A stretch of 64,000 bases of DNA from JAXGPP01 sp040766885 (GCA_040766885.1 JAXGPP010000001.1:496001-560000); one strand, 5' to 3'; numbered from the stretch's first letter, positions 1 to 8,958 are shown. The notes: generated by a model from the letters alone, not told the origin. Made by a program: numbers and translations.

Positions 1-1
1 C

Positions 2-1477
2 CGCTATCACAGCTTTGCCAAGCGGATGCATCAGACATCCAGCGATGAATTGCTGGAGATGTATCTCACATCGGTGACGACGGCGTACGATCCGCACACG
101 ACGTACATGTCGCCCAGTACGCTGGAGAATTTCGATATCTCAATGCGGTTGGAACTGGAGGGAATCGGGGCCGCTTTGCAATCGGAAGACGGCTATACCG
201 TCGTCAGCAAGATCATCCCCGGCGGCGCCGCCGCCAAGAATGGCCAGCTCAAGCCTCAAGACAAGATCGTTGGAGTCGCCCAGGGCAAGGATGGCGCGAT
301 CCAGGACGTCGTCGACATGAAGCTCGACGATGTGGTGGCCTTGATCCGCGGCAAGCGCGGCACCACGGTTCGCCTCCAGGTCATTCCGCTCGACAGCCAG
401 GAGCGAAAGGTCATCGAGATCGTGCGCGAGCGCGTGGAGCTTAAGGATAGCGAAGCTCAGGCGAAGGTGTTTGAAGAGGGGCAGCAAGCGGATGGCTCAC
501 CATACAAGATCGGCGTGGTCAATTTGCCGAGCTTCTACATGGACATGGAAGGCGCCCGCCAGGGGCTGGCCGAGTTCAAGAGCACGACCCGCGACGTGCG
601 GCGGATCCTGGAGAGCTTCAATCAACAGGGGGTCGACGCCGTGGTGCTCGATCTGCGATTCAACGGCGGCGGTTCGCTCCAGGAAGCGATTAATCTGACT
701 GGCCTGTTCATCGATCAGGGGCCGGTGGTGCAGGTGAAGGACGCCGACGGCGAGGTGCTGCCGTACAACGATCTGGAGAGCGGCGCGGTCTGGAATGGCC
801 CACTGGTGGTGGTGATCAACAAGTTCAGCGCCAGCGCCAGCGAGATTCTCGCCGGCGCGATCCAGGACTACCACCGCGGGCTAGTCATCGGCGATTATGC
901 GACGCACGGCAAAGGGACCGTGCAGAGCCTGATGGACTTGAGCCAGCGATTGTTCGGCCTCACACGGGGGCCGGAGTTGGGCGCGCTCAAGATCACCATG
1001 CAGCAGTTCTATCGTCCCAACGGCGAGAGCACGCAGAAGCGCGGGGTGTTATCGGACATTGAGTTGCCCTCGCTGACGACACATCTCGATGTCGGGGAGG
1101 CCGATCTGGAGTACCCGGTCGAATTTGAGCGCATTCAGGCGATGCGTTACAGCCCGGCAAACCGCCTGGACAAGACGATCGTCGACCGTCTGAAGTATCA
1201 GTCGGTTCAGCGCCGCGAAGCGTCGGAGGATTTCCAGAAGGTGGCCAAGCGGATCGACCTGTACTTGAAGCAGAAAGATCGCAAGACCGTCACGCTCAAC
1301 GAGGAGAAGTTTATGGCTGAGCGCGAGGCGCTCACTGCCGAGAAAGAAGAGCAGAAGAAGCTCGAGGAGTTGAGTAACCTCAGCGAATCGGGCATCGAGC
1401 GCGACTACTACCTGAACGAAGCGATCGCAATTACCATGGATTACTTGCAGATGGCCCTGGTGGCTCAGGCACGCTAA
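2..1477 (+). CDS. prc: Prc-like tail-specific (S41) protease, 5' end missing
   Basis: Periplasmic or exported C-terminal processing protease that degrades proteins by recognising their C-termini. The frame is open to the left edge of the window, so the N-terminus, with any signal peptide, lies outside; 491 residues are visible. A PDZ domain covers roughly residues 50-135 (GIGAAL, GGAAAKNG, DDVVALIRGKRGTTV). The S41 catalytic core follows. It carries the SASASE motif, with the presumed nucleophile Ser near residue 276, and the general-base Lys in HGKGTVQ near residue 304. The charged coiled tail (about residues 395-491) fits the DUF3340 C-terminal domain of the Prc branch rather than short CtpA enzymes. 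A strong hairpin terminator follows 23 bases after the stop. Family assignment is secure; the substrate is unknown. Confidence 0.9.
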   Translation, partial: RYHSFAKRMHQTSSDELLEMYLTSVTTAYDPHTTYMSPSTLENFDISMRLELEGIGAALQSEDGYTVVSKIIPGGAAAKNGQLKPQDKIVGVAQGKDGAIQDVVDMKLDDVVALIRGKRGTTVRLQVIPLDSQERKVIEIVRERVELKDSEAQAKVFEEGQQADGSPYKIGVVNLPSFYMDMEGARQGLAEFKSTTRDVRRILESFNQQGVDAVVLDLRFNGGGSLQEAINLTGLFIDQGPVVQVKDADGEVLPYNDLESGAVWNGPLVVVINKFSASASEILAGAIQDYHRGLVIGDYATHGKGTVQSLMDLSQRLFGLTRGPELGALKITMQQFYRPNGESTQKRGVLSDIELPSLTTHLDVGEADLEYPVEFERIQAMRYSPANRLDKTIVDRLKYQSVQRREASEDFQKVAKRIDLYLKQKDRKTVTLNEEKFMAEREALTAEKEEQKKLEELSNLSESGIERDYYLNEAIAITMDYLQMALVAQAR

Positions 1478-1500
1478 GGGGCTAACGCTTCTTGACCCAA

Positions 1501-1523
1501 AGGGCCTCTTCGGAGGCCCTTTT
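1501..1523 (+). terminator. Rho-independent terminator of the Prc-like gene
   Basis: A perfect 8-bp stem (AGGGCCTC / GAGGCCCT) closes a TTCG tetraloop and is followed directly by a run of Ts. It lies 23 bases after the protease stop codon. Confidence 0.85.
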
Positions 1524-1584
1524 CGTTACTCGTCCCGGGAATGGCGGTGCGCCGCCGGACTCAATCCAATCGCGGGCCGCGCGT

Positions 1585-1630
1585 ATCGCTCCACGGCCGT
1601 TTCCGGGAAACGGCCGCGGAGCGATTCTTT
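1585..1630 (+). terminator. Second long hairpin between convergent genes
   Basis: An extended inverted repeat (ATCGCTCC plus GGCCGTTTCC on the left arm, GGAAACGGCC plus GGAGCGAT on the right arm, with a one-sided mismatch pair) is followed on the plus strand by TCTTTTG. It could be a backup terminator for the protease gene, or insulate it from the converging GlsB-like gene. Confidence 0.45.
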
Positions 1631-1641
1631 TGCACAGCCTG

Positions 1642-1914
1642 TCACCAGGTCCGTGCGCGCCGATTTGCGGAGGCCACGTAAATGGCGAGCACAACGATGG
1701 CTCCCAGGATCGACATGATCCAGTTCGAGGCCTGCAAAGGCTCGCCGCCGGTGAATATCCAGGCGATGAATCCACCGACAAACGAGCCGATGACTCCCAG
1801 GATCATCGTCGCCACGATGCCAATGGGCTGGCGGCCGGGAACCAGCAAACGCGCAATGGCGCCGGCAATCAAACCGAACAGGGCCCACGCCACGATGGCA
1901 GCAACAGTCTCCAT
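1642..1914 (-). CDS. GlsB/YeaQ/YmgE-family stress membrane protein
   Basis: A small (90-residue) integral membrane protein of the transglycosylase-associated / YeaQ family, often induced by general stress in bacteria. Three hydrophobic segments are visible (about residues 4-24, 32-54 and 66-83), with the family-typical glycine-rich motifs (GLIAGAIARLLVPGR, ILGVIGSFVGGFI). The ATG is preceded by a good ribosome binding site (GGAGGG). A near-consensus sigma-54 promoter lies about 110 bases upstream. The molecular function of the family is unknown. Its position at the head of a block of stress genes suggests envelope-stress use. Confidence 0.85.
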   Translation of the reverse strand: METVAAIVAWALFGLIAGAIARLLVPGRQPIGIVATMILGVIGSFVGGFIAWIFTGGEPLQASNWIMSILGAIVVLAIYVASANRRARTW

Positions 1915-2022
1915 AAGTCCCTCCTTCAGTCGTGCAGGATAGGCTCGCAGCCCATCGATCAGGATGTGTCTCGGTACGCGAGTGCCGGCACGGATGTGCC
2001 GCTGCCCCGATCCAGCTCGTGG

Positions 2023-2038
2023 AGCATTTGTCGTGCCA
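2023..2038 (-). promoter_or_regulatory. Candidate sigma-54 (-24/-12) promoter for the GlsB-like gene
   Basis: Reads TGGCACGACAAATGCT on the minus strand. Compared with the RpoN consensus TGGCACG-N4-TTGC(A/T), only one base differs, and the GG-N10-GC spacing is exact. The predicted start of transcription is near 2013, giving a leader of about 100 bases before the ATG at 1914. Assigned by eye only. Confidence 0.55.
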
Positions 2039-2094
2039 ATCGGAAGATGCGTAGCAGAGAGGAGTGTTGCACCCGCCGGCCCCCGGACCGAGTG

Positions 2095-3439
2095 TCAATC
2101 GACGTGATGGTCGGGCTCCGGTTCGCCCTGGCTCGACGGTGTTTCGGGAGTGACGGCCACCAGCACGCGGTCGATCCGCGGACCGTCCATGTCGACGACT
2201 TCAAGCGACAGCCGGTGCCACTCGACGTGGTCGCCAATTCGGCCAATCCGTTCCAGTTGTTCCTGGATCAGTCCCGCCACCGAACTGACTTCCCGCGGCG
2301 CTTGGGTGCGAAGTTCTTCGAGCCCGAGATGATCGAGCAAATCGACAATGCTCACGGCGCCGTCAACCAGCCAGGTGCTGTCGCCGCGCTCGATAATCTC
2401 CTGCTCCTGGTCCAGCGCGTGTTCATCTCGAATCTCACCGACCAGTTCCTCGAGCACATCTTCCAGCGTGACCAACCCGTCGGTGCCGCCATACTCATCC
2501 AGGACAATCGCCATCTGAGTCCGCCGCTGGCGGAACAACTCCATCAGCTTGTCGATCCTGGCGAGTCCGGGAACAAATAACGCCGGGCGCAGCAGTTTGC
2601 GGAGCTCCATCGGCCAACCCAGGTGCTGCTGGCGCCAGAGATCCTTGATATAGACGAACCCGATCACGTGATCGAGATCCTTCTCGTACACCGGAAGCCG
2701 CGAGAAGCCGGCCATCGCCACCGCGCCGACGATTTCATCGGGTGGCGTGTCGATGTCGAGCGCTTCGACTTCGATCCGCGGGCGCATGATCTCGTGCACC
2801 CGGCGATCGCCGAGCCGCAGTGCTTTGCTGGCGGCTCGCTGTTCCGCCGGTTCGAGCACCCCCTCGCGGGTGCCGGTCCGAATCAGGTGTTCAATGTCCT
2901 CGACCGATACCGAGCTGACTTCTGTACTCCGCGACCCGAGCAGCCTGACGACGGCTTCAGTAACGAAGCCCATAAACCAAACCGCCGGTCGGGCGGCCAC
3001 GGCAAGCGCCCGCATCGGGATGGCAACGAATCGAGCCAGCCGCTCCGCACCGTTCAGTGCCAGGCGTTTGGGTACCAGTTCGCCGAGGACCAGTGAGAAA
3101 AAGCTGATAGCCAGCACGACCACCCCCAGCGCAATCGATTGACGGTGCTCTACCAGAATGGGGACCGACCAGTCGTCGAGCCATTCAGCCAGATAGCCAA
3201 CCAGCCGCGCACCGCCGAACGCTGAAGCAGAGCGTACCAACAAAGGTGATGCCGGCCTGCACGGTCGGGAGGAAATAAGCTGGATTCTCGGCCAGCCACA
3301 AGGCAATGCGGGCAGAGCGATCACCGGACTTGGCTTGGGCGTCAAGCCGACTTCTCCGGGCGGTGAGAATGGCTATCTCAGCCGCAGCGAAGAAACCGTT
3401 CGCCAGTATCAGGCCGAGAATGATCAGGATTTCCCACAT
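2095..3439 (-). pseudogene. CNNM/CBS-domain (HlyC/CorC-type) membrane protein with an apparent frameshift
   Basis: The gene encodes a DUF21 transmembrane region, a CBS pair and a CorC/HlyC C-terminal domain, a family linked to divalent cation transport. It is split between two frames. The N-terminus (ATG at 3439; MWEILIILGLILANGFFAAAE through AGITFVGTL) is in one frame. The rest (SAFGGARLVGYLAEWL, GELVPKRLAL, then CBS motifs and VLDEYGGTDGLVTLEDVLEE) is in another. Removing one base near 3229 would restore TLASAFGGARL, which matches the usual family sequence at this point. Everything else looks intact and unmutated, so a sequencing or assembly error is as likely as a recent inactivating mutation. 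Confidence 0.8.
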
Positions 3440-3649
3440 GGATCGGCGAAGCGGAGCAAGCGGTTGTTGTTACCGCCACCGGGGCGTCGCCGTTATTATG
3501 CCTGCCAGGGCCCCGAAGATCGAGACCCGGCAGAAGTACCGAAGGGAAAAAGGTTTACAACGATCGGCCGTGCCGCGCAGGCGATTGCGGCGCCGGGACC
3601 AGTCGCCGTCGGGTCGCGGCGGAAAGCCGTTCGGCCAAGGCGAGTGCTT

Positions 3650-4396
3650 TCAGGTTGTGATAGCTCCTGTACCGGTCTCCATGTGTTGCTTGAATCGCTG
3701 CAAGTCCTCTTCCAGAGATTCATCGACACTTTGCCCCAATGCCGCGGCGAGAACAGCTCCTGTCTTGCCAGCAGGCGGGTTGTACTTAAGGGATACCCGG
3801 ACCGCAGTCCCTCCATCGGGTTGCTCGGAAAAATGGACCGACCCGGCGGTGTCCACATCGGCACCGGGAAGAGAGCGCCAGGAAATCACGTCACCCGCCC
3901 TGTCCTTGATGATCTCGGCGTCCCACTCGACCGTGGTGCCTAACAGGCCGCGAGCCACCCAATGCGACCGTCCGTCCTCCAACTCCGTCACCTTGACGAG
4001 GTGTTGCATGATCTGCGGCAGATTGTCGAACTTGCGCCAGAACTCGTAGAGCTCCCGGGGCGGACGTCTCACGAAGACTGTCTTCTCAACTTTAACGCCC
4101 TGAAGTGCGGGAATGGCAGTAGACGCTCTGCGGCCGGTCCGGGTGTCGATCCCCATCAGACCGTAAAGGTGACAATGGCCGGTTACGCCCCGGTATACAA
4201 GAGCTCCTCCTGCGAGGGCCACTGCGGCGCCCCGCAGCGACGGCCGGGCAAGAAACGCCAGGACCATGCTCCCTCCGACAGCCAGCGAGCCAAGACGCTC
4301 CCAGTCGTGCACGTTCTGATCCGACGAAAGCCGCCACACGTGTGCGCCGCGATCCATCAGATCGCGACCGATGCCCGATAGCGTTTCCATAGCCAT
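3650..4396 (-). CDS. DUF2892 + SRPBCC (START-like) domain membrane protein
   Basis: A protein of 248 residues. The first half has two hydrophobic helices (LGSLAVGGSMVLAFL and RGAAVALAGGALVYRGVTG) of the DUF2892/YgaP type. The second half (from about residue 95, VEKTVFVRRPPRELYEFWRKFDNLP) is a polyketide cyclase/dehydrase-like SRPBCC fold, which binds hydrophobic ligands. The start at 4396 (MAMETL) was chosen over an upstream in-frame start because GGAGAG lies at the right distance. Such DUF2892-SRPBCC fusions commonly travel with YciF, GlsB and Mn-catalase genes, as here. The ligand is unknown. A near-perfect sigma-54 site lies upstream. Confidence 0.8.
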   Translation of the reverse strand: MAMETLSGIGRDLMDRGAHVWRLSSDQNVHDWERLGSLAVGGSMVLAFLARPSLRGAAVALAGGALVYRGVTGHCHLYGLMGIDTRTGRRASTAIPALQGVKVEKTVFVRRPPRELYEFWRKFDNLPQIMQHLVKVTELEDGRSHWVARGLLGTTVEWDAEIIKDRAGDVISWRSLPGADVDTAGSVHFSEQPDGGTAVRVSLKYNPPAGKTGAVLAAALGQSVDESLEEDLQRFKQHMETGTGAITT

Positions 4397-4445
4397 GGCT
4401 GGTCTCTCCGAGAAGATGCTACTGTGAATTGCACCGATTGGCGTA

Positions 4446-4461
4446 AGCAAGTCGCATGCCA
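4446..4461 (-). promoter_or_regulatory. Candidate sigma-54 promoter for the SRPBCC gene
   Basis: Minus-strand TGGCATGCGACTTGCT differs from TGGCACG-N4-TTGC(A/T) at one base, with exact GG-N10-GC spacing. The predicted transcript starts near 4436, about 40 bases before the ATG at 4396. Confidence 0.6.
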
Positions 4462-4537
4462 CTGCCCATGCAGACGATCAGCGACATTCCTTGCCTTGCC
4501 GCTGCGTCCGACGTGGCTTGTCAGCGCCACCATCGAC

Positions 4538-4553
4538 CGGAACAACGTTTGCA
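4538..4553 (+). promoter_or_regulatory. Possible sigma-54-type promoter for the SDR gene
   Basis: CGGAACAACGTTTGCA has a perfect -12 element (TTGCA) and GG-N10-GC spacing but three mismatches around the -24 element. It lies about 75 bases upstream of the SDR start and back to back with the stronger site serving the divergent SRPBCC gene. Confidence 0.3.
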
Positions 4554-4628
4554 CTTTTTCACCGCCCCCGGCCACTGTGTGGCCGCGGATATTGTACGAC
4601 GAAATGGCCTCTTTCTGGGAGTCTCGCC

Positions 4629-5663
4629 GTGGAAGAGAACAGCAAACGTTCGATGCTCTTGCTGGCTGGCGGGGCGCTGGCGCTGGCTGGGGGACGAGCC
4701 GCTTGGCGTCGTTGGAAGGCGTACGACTTCCGCGACAAAACAGTGCTGATAACTGGCGGGTCGCGTGGACTGGGATTATTGCTCGCGCGGGACTTCGCCG
4801 GCCGCGGGGCCCGCCTGGCTATCTGTGCGCGGAATGCGGCAGACCTCGAACGGGCCCGAAAGGAGCTTGCCGAACGCGGGGCCGCCGTATTGGCGCTCAC
4901 TTGCGACGTGACTCGTCGCGACGAGGTGGAGCATATGGTGGCTCTCGTCCGCGACCACTACGGGCGAATCGACGTGCTCGTCAACAACGCCGGCATCATC
5001 CAGGTCGGTCCGATGGAGGAGATGACCATGGATGACTACGAGTTGGCGATGCGGGTCCACTTCTGGGGCCCCCTCTATGCGATCAACGCGGTGCTTCCCG
5101 AGATGCGCCGGCGGCGTGACGGGCGGATCGTCAACATCACGTCGATCGGTGGCAAGCTGAGCGTGCCTCATCTGCTGCCGTACAACGCCAGCAAATTCGC
5201 CGCTGTCGGATTGTCGGAGGGACTGAGGGCGGAGTTGGCGAAAGACAGCATCCGAGTGACTACCGTCGCGCCCGGGTTGATGCGGACCGGAAGCCCGCGT
5301 CAGGCGATCATGAAGGGGCAGCATCGTCTCGAGTATCTATGGTTCAGCGTGAGTGACTCGCTTCCGCTGGTATCGATGAGTGCGGAGCGGGCGGCGCGCA
5401 AGATCGTCGCGGCGTGCGCGCAGGGCGACGCGGTAGTGATCCTGTCCGTCCCGGCTAAACTAGCGGCTCGATTTCACGGGCTATTTCCCGGCCTGACGGC
5501 TCGATGCCTCGGACTGGTGAACCGTCTGCTGCCGTCGCCCGGCGGAATAGGCAGGCAACCGGCACGAGGCTGGGAAAGCTTCTCAGCCCTGTCGCCCTCA
5601 ATGCTGACAGCACTGGGCGAGCGCGCCGCAGCCAGAAACAACGAGATCGCAGGCGATTCTTGA
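4629..5663 (+). CDS. Short-chain dehydrogenase/reductase with N-terminal membrane anchor
   Basis: Classical SDR oxidoreductase (344 residues) using NAD(P)H on an unknown substrate. Visible motifs are TGGSRGLG (cofactor glycine loop), NNAG, the catalytic Ser in NITSIGG, and YNASK (catalytic Tyr and Lys). A short hydrophobic segment near the N-terminus (MLLLAGGALALAGG) could act as a membrane anchor. The GTG start at 4629 is supported by GGGAG seven to eight bases upstream; longer readings to an earlier ATG lack a binding site. It is divergent from the SRPBCC gene and precedes the YciF-like gene on the same strand. The C-terminal extension of about 80 residues beyond the SDR core is basic and unrecognised. 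Confidence 0.85.
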   Translation: MEENSKRSMLLLAGGALALAGGRAAWRRWKAYDFRDKTVLITGGSRGLGLLLARDFAGRGARLAICARNAADLERARKELAERGAAVLALTCDVTRRDEVEHMVALVRDHYGRIDVLVNNAGIIQVGPMEEMTMDDYELAMRVHFWGPLYAINAVLPEMRRRRDGRIVNITSIGGKLSVPHLLPYNASKFAAVGLSEGLRAELAKDSIRVTTVAPGLMRTGSPRQAIMKGQHRLEYLWFSVSDSLPLVSMSAERAARKIVAACAQGDAVVILSVPAKLAARFHGLFPGLTARCLGLVNRLLPSPGGIGRQPARGWESFSALSPSMLTALGERAAARNNEIAGDS

Positions 5664-5716
5664 GGCGCTCCGTACGCAGAGCGGCCCTCAGGTGGGGTGA
5701 GTGGGCAGGGATCGAT

Positions 5717-5732
5717 CGGAACATGCAGTGCG
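5717..5732 (+). promoter_or_regulatory. Weak sigma-54-like sequence upstream of the YciF gene
   Basis: CGGAACATGCAGTGCG keeps the GG-N10-GC spacing and resembles the site before the SDR gene (shared CGGAACA), but the -12 element is poor. Listed only because neighbouring stress genes carry better versions. Confidence 0.18.
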
Positions 5733-5801
5733 GCGCGGTTTTTGCATTTATTGGAGAGTGAGTGATTTGAGAAGAAGGCCAATTCAAGAAAGGAGACGAC
5801 C

Positions 5802-6323
5802 ATGGGTTTGTTCACAAGCAAGGAGCTGAACTCGCTGGACGACCTGTTACTGGATCACCTGAAAGACCTGTACGATGCCGAGCATCGCATTATCGAGGCG
5901 CTGCCATTGATGGCTGACGCCGCTCATTCGTCGGTCCTCAAGGAGGCGTTCCTCAAGCACCTCGACCAGACGAAGAGTCAGGCGGCGCGGCTGGAGCAGG
6001 TTTTCCAGAGCCTGGGACACTCCGCCGAGCGGCAGACCTGTGACGCGATCAAGGGGATCGTTAAGGAAGGATCGGAGGTCGTCCAGGCGAAGGGAGATCC
6101 GGACGTCAAGGACGCGGCCTTGATCGCCGCGGCTCAGCGGGTAGAGCATTACGAGATGGCCGGATATGGTTCTGCTCGTACGTTCGCCCAGCGCCTCGGC
6201 CACCGCGCGGCGGCCGACCTCCTCCAGCAGACGTTGAACGAGGAGGGCGAAACGGATCACCTGTTGACCGAGATCGCCGAGCAGAGCGTGAACGTGAAGG
6301 CACAGCACACCGCCGCGTTCTGA
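5802..6323 (+). CDS. YciF-like ferritin-fold stress protein (DUF892)
   Basis: A 173-residue protein of the DUF892/YciE-YciF family, which adopts a ferritin-like four-helix bundle with a di-metal site. Motif helices are visible: LDDLLLDHLKDLYDAEHRI near the N-terminus, and EHYEMAGYGSARTFAQRLG and EEGETDHLLTEIAE towards the C-terminus, supplying the Glu/His metal ligands. The ATG follows GAAAGGAGACGACC, a strong binding site. A clear terminator follows the gene. It is generally associated with oxidative or osmotic stress, consistent with the neighbouring Mn-catalase and GlsB genes; the biochemical activity is not established. Confidence 0.88.
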   Translation: MGLFTSKELNSLDDLLLDHLKDLYDAEHRIIEALPLMADAAHSSVLKEAFLKHLDQTKSQAARLEQVFQSLGHSAERQTCDAIKGIVKEGSEVVQAKGDPDVKDAALIAAAQRVEHYEMAGYGSARTFAQRLGHRAAADLLQQTLNEEGETDHLLTEIAEQSVNVKAQHTAAF

Positions 6324-7231
6324 GCGCTGGAGCAAGACAGGTCCGCTATGATCGCGGACGCGGGACGCGGCGGAACGCCCGCCGCGTCTTTATTTTTGCG
6401 CTGTCTGCCGAACAGGTTCCGGGATTGCTGCCGATGGCGATAGGGCTTGGGAACGGGCTCACCCGTCCCTTTCAGCGCCGCCAACTGTTGCGGGCTAAGG
6501 ATAGCCTCCACCCGCTTCTTCGACACGGCGTCCCAATCCGATGCGGACGGCGGAGGCTGCGCACCGTGGGACTGCATTGCCTGAAGCTGACTGCCCCTTC
6601 TTGCGGCCGTCTCGGCCACGAAGGCGTCTAATTGGCTCTCCTGCTCGGCACTCAGCCCCAATCGCTGCCGCACTGGCGTTTCGGCAAGCATGGGATGACT
6701 GGGCACAAGACGGTCATAGTCAAAACCAAGCTCCCACGCCACGGACAGTACCGCCGATGTCGGTCCTTGGCGCTTCACAAGTGCCGGCATCGCGGCCTGC
6801 TGTTCCGACGTCAACAGTTCCCACTCCTTTCGGGCGCGGTCTATCCACACCTCTTGGAAACGTGCCAGCCTCTCTCGAGCAACGCGACGGAGTTCGGCTT
6901 CCTGCTCGCACCGGAAACCAGTCTCCTGGCCGCGCTGGGCATTGTACAAGAAACCAATGGCGTACCTGGGAAATGCGTAATCCTTGAGGGTCTGCGACTG
7001 CTGCGGAGTGAGCACCGCCTCGATCTGGAGGCCGATTTCCCGGTCCAGTCGCTGGCGCCACGGCGCGGATTTTCCTTCCCACGACTTCACCTGTGCCTCT
7101 TATTCGTTGCGCGACAACTGCTTGAATTGTTCGCCCAAGTCGGCGGGGTGGTCCCGGCTTGCCCGGCTATGTATAAAGGGACGGCGGATTGTGGCTTTGG
7201 GCCGGTCTACCCGTACTGCTCTGTCACTCAT
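6257..7231 (-). pseudogene. LTxxQ-motif protein, damaged at both ends
   Basis: The intact frame (GTG at 7090 to 6257, 277 residues) has repeated LTxxQ-type motifs (LTPQQ, LTSEQQ, LSAEQ, LSPQQ) seen in Spy/CpxP-like and many planctomycete secreted proteins. Two oddities suggest decay. First, the same frame continues upstream as a 43-residue reading frame from ATG 7231, ending with ...EQFKQLSRNE and an in-frame TAA (7100-7102), directly before the GTG. The downstream sequence begins mid-helix and no signal peptide is present. Second, the C-terminus runs through the YciF terminator hairpin and 67 bases into the YciF gene, as if the native stop were lost. A GAGG before the GTG leaves open a functional two-gene reading. 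Confidence 0.5.
6364..6397 (+). terminator. Rho-independent terminator of the YciF-like gene
   Basis: A perfect 10-bp stem (GACGCGGCGG / CCGCCGCGTC) with a five-base loop, followed by TTTATTTTT. It lies about 40 bases after the YciF stop. Confidence 0.9.
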
Positions 7232-8669
7232 GCTCTCGTTCGACGCCTGGTGGACGCTTGCCCTGTTCGGCGGTTATGCGGCCAGCCTGTTCGTTCTCAT
7301 CCCTTGGGTGTTGTTGAAACGCACGGTCCATCCCTCAGCCGCTATTGCCTGGGTGCTCACGATCATCTTTCTGCCGTATCTTGGCGGCATCTTGGCGTTG
7401 TTGCTGGGACTGAACCGGGTGGAGCGGCATCGCCCACATAAGCGGGCAGCTGCCAAGGAAATCGCGCGTCGTGTTCCCGGCTGGTCGCAGCACCAATTGG
7501 AGCATCTGGAGGATCACACTCCACTGGAGCAGGATCTGGCGCGCCTCGCCTTCAAGCTGACCGGCAGGCACGCCACGGCCCGCAATCGCCTCGAATTGCT
7601 GCCCAAGACGCCGCGGGCGTTTGAAGTTGTCGAAGAGATCATCGACGGGGCAACGAACTGGGTGCACGTGGAATTCTACATCTGGAAGCCGGACAAGATC
7701 GGCACCAGGATTCGCGATGCTTTGGTGCGCAAGGCGCGGCAGGGTGTGGCGGTTCGCTTCCTCTACGACTCGTTTGGCTCATGGGGCCTGAACCGCAAGT
7801 TTCTCGGCCCGATGGCTGACGCCGGAATTCACAGCGCCGCCTTTCTGCCGGGAAGATCGTTTCGGGAGCGCTGGTCGATGAACCTGCGTAGCCACCGCAA
7901 GATCATCCTTGTCGACGGCCAGATCGGTTTCACCGGCGGAATGAACGTCGGCGACGAGTACCTGGGGCGCGATCCAGGTTACGGGTACTGGCGCGACACC
8001 CAGGTGAAGTTTCACGGACCGGCCGTCCTCCAGATGCAGCAGGTTTTCGCCGAGGATTGGTACTACGCCACGGGTGAAGATCTTACCGAGGCGGCCTATT
8101 TTCCCGAGCCGGAGCAGTATGGCGACGTCACGGCCCAAGTGATTGCAGGAGGTCCGGAGGAACTGACCGCATTTCATGGATTGATGTTTGCGGCGATCAG
8201 CCAAGCGCGCGACCGGGTGACTCTAGCCACATCGTACTTCATCCCGCCCGATCCGCTGGCGATGGCGCTTGAGACGGCGGCTCATCGCGGTGTCCGTGTG
8301 AGGATTCTCGTCTCGCGGCACGGGAACTTCATCTGGACTCTACTGGCCGGCCGGGCCTATTTTCAGCGCTTGCTCAAGGCCGGCGCGGAGATCTACGAGT
8401 ATCGTGAGGGATTCTACCACGCCAAGACGCTCACCGTCGACGGCGTCTGGTCGCTGGTCGGAACCCCGAATTTCGACAGCCGCAGCATCCTGCTCAACTT
8501 TGAGGACGCGGTGGCGATCCTCGACCGGGGAATTGCCCAGCAGCTCGAAGAGCACTTCGAGGGGGACCGGGCGCGTTCCGATCGGGTCGACCTCGAGGCG
8601 TGGATCAACCGCCCGCTGGGCCGCGTCCTCGGCGAACGGTTCTGCCGGTTGTTCGCACCCGTGCTGTGA
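7230..8669 (+). CDS. cls: Cardiolipin synthase (PLD superfamily)
   Basis: A 479-residue membrane enzyme condensing phosphatidylglycerol into cardiolipin. Two N-terminal transmembrane helices (LALFGGYAASLFVLIPWVLL and AAIAWVLTIIFLPYLGGILALLL) are followed by two phospholipase D domains. Each has an HxK(x4)D signature: SHRKIILVDGQIGFTGGMN, and FYHAKTLTVDGVWSLVGTPNFDSRS. The ATG at 7230 places the first helix at the N-terminus, as is normal in the family. An upstream in-frame reading is possible, but its extra residues look non-coding. The start overlaps the divergent small frame of the damaged LTxxQ gene. Membrane remodelling under stress would fit the neighbourhood. Confidence 0.93.
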   Translation: MLSFDAWWTLALFGGYAASLFVLIPWVLLKRTVHPSAAIAWVLTIIFLPYLGGILALLLGLNRVERHRPHKRAAAKEIARRVPGWSQHQLEHLEDHTPLEQDLARLAFKLTGRHATARNRLELLPKTPRAFEVVEEIIDGATNWVHVEFYIWKPDKIGTRIRDALVRKARQGVAVRFLYDSFGSWGLNRKFLGPMADAGIHSAAFLPGRSFRERWSMNLRSHRKIILVDGQIGFTGGMNVGDEYLGRDPGYGYWRDTQVKFHGPAVLQMQQVFAEDWYYATGEDLTEAAYFPEPEQYGDVTAQVIAGGPEELTAFHGLMFAAISQARDRVTLATSYFIPPDPLAMALETAAHRGVRVRILVSRHGNFIWTLLAGRAYFQRLLKAGAEIYEYREGFYHAKTLTVDGVWSLVGTPNFDSRSILLNFEDAVAILDRGIAQQLEEHFEGDRARSDRVDLEAWINRPLGRVLGERFCRLFAPVL

Positions 8670-8691
8670 AGCCGCACGGATACCCGATCCG

Positions 8692-8958
8692 TCAGATGTT
8701 CATCCGTGTGCCGGAGCGGTGCGAGCGGAGGGCCGTGGCCAGCATGACACGGCCGAGGCGATCCGGCTCGTTGGACGTCGCAACAGCGACGGCGCGCGAA
8801 CCAGGTGTCGCGACCTCTTCGCAGCGGACGACTATTGGCAGCCATGGATGCCCGGCCCGTTCACGCGACCAGTCAGGATGAGGCATCAACGCGGCAACTG
8901 TCGTCTGTGCGACCTCGATCCGGATCGTCCCCCGCGAGCCGCGAGTTTTCATCTGCAT
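8692..8958 (-). CDS. Possible small protein of unknown function
   Basis: An 88-residue frame converging on the cardiolipin synthase gene, with moderately GC-rich third positions and no recognisable domain. The binding site upstream of the ATG is poor. It may be real or a chance opening in GC-rich DNA; it is listed because this is otherwise a 700-base gap. Confidence 0.25.
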   Translation of the reverse strand: MQMKTRGSRGTIRIEVAQTTVAALMPHPDWSRERAGHPWLPIVVRCEEVATPGSRAVAVATSNEPDRLGRVMLATALRSHRSGTRMNI

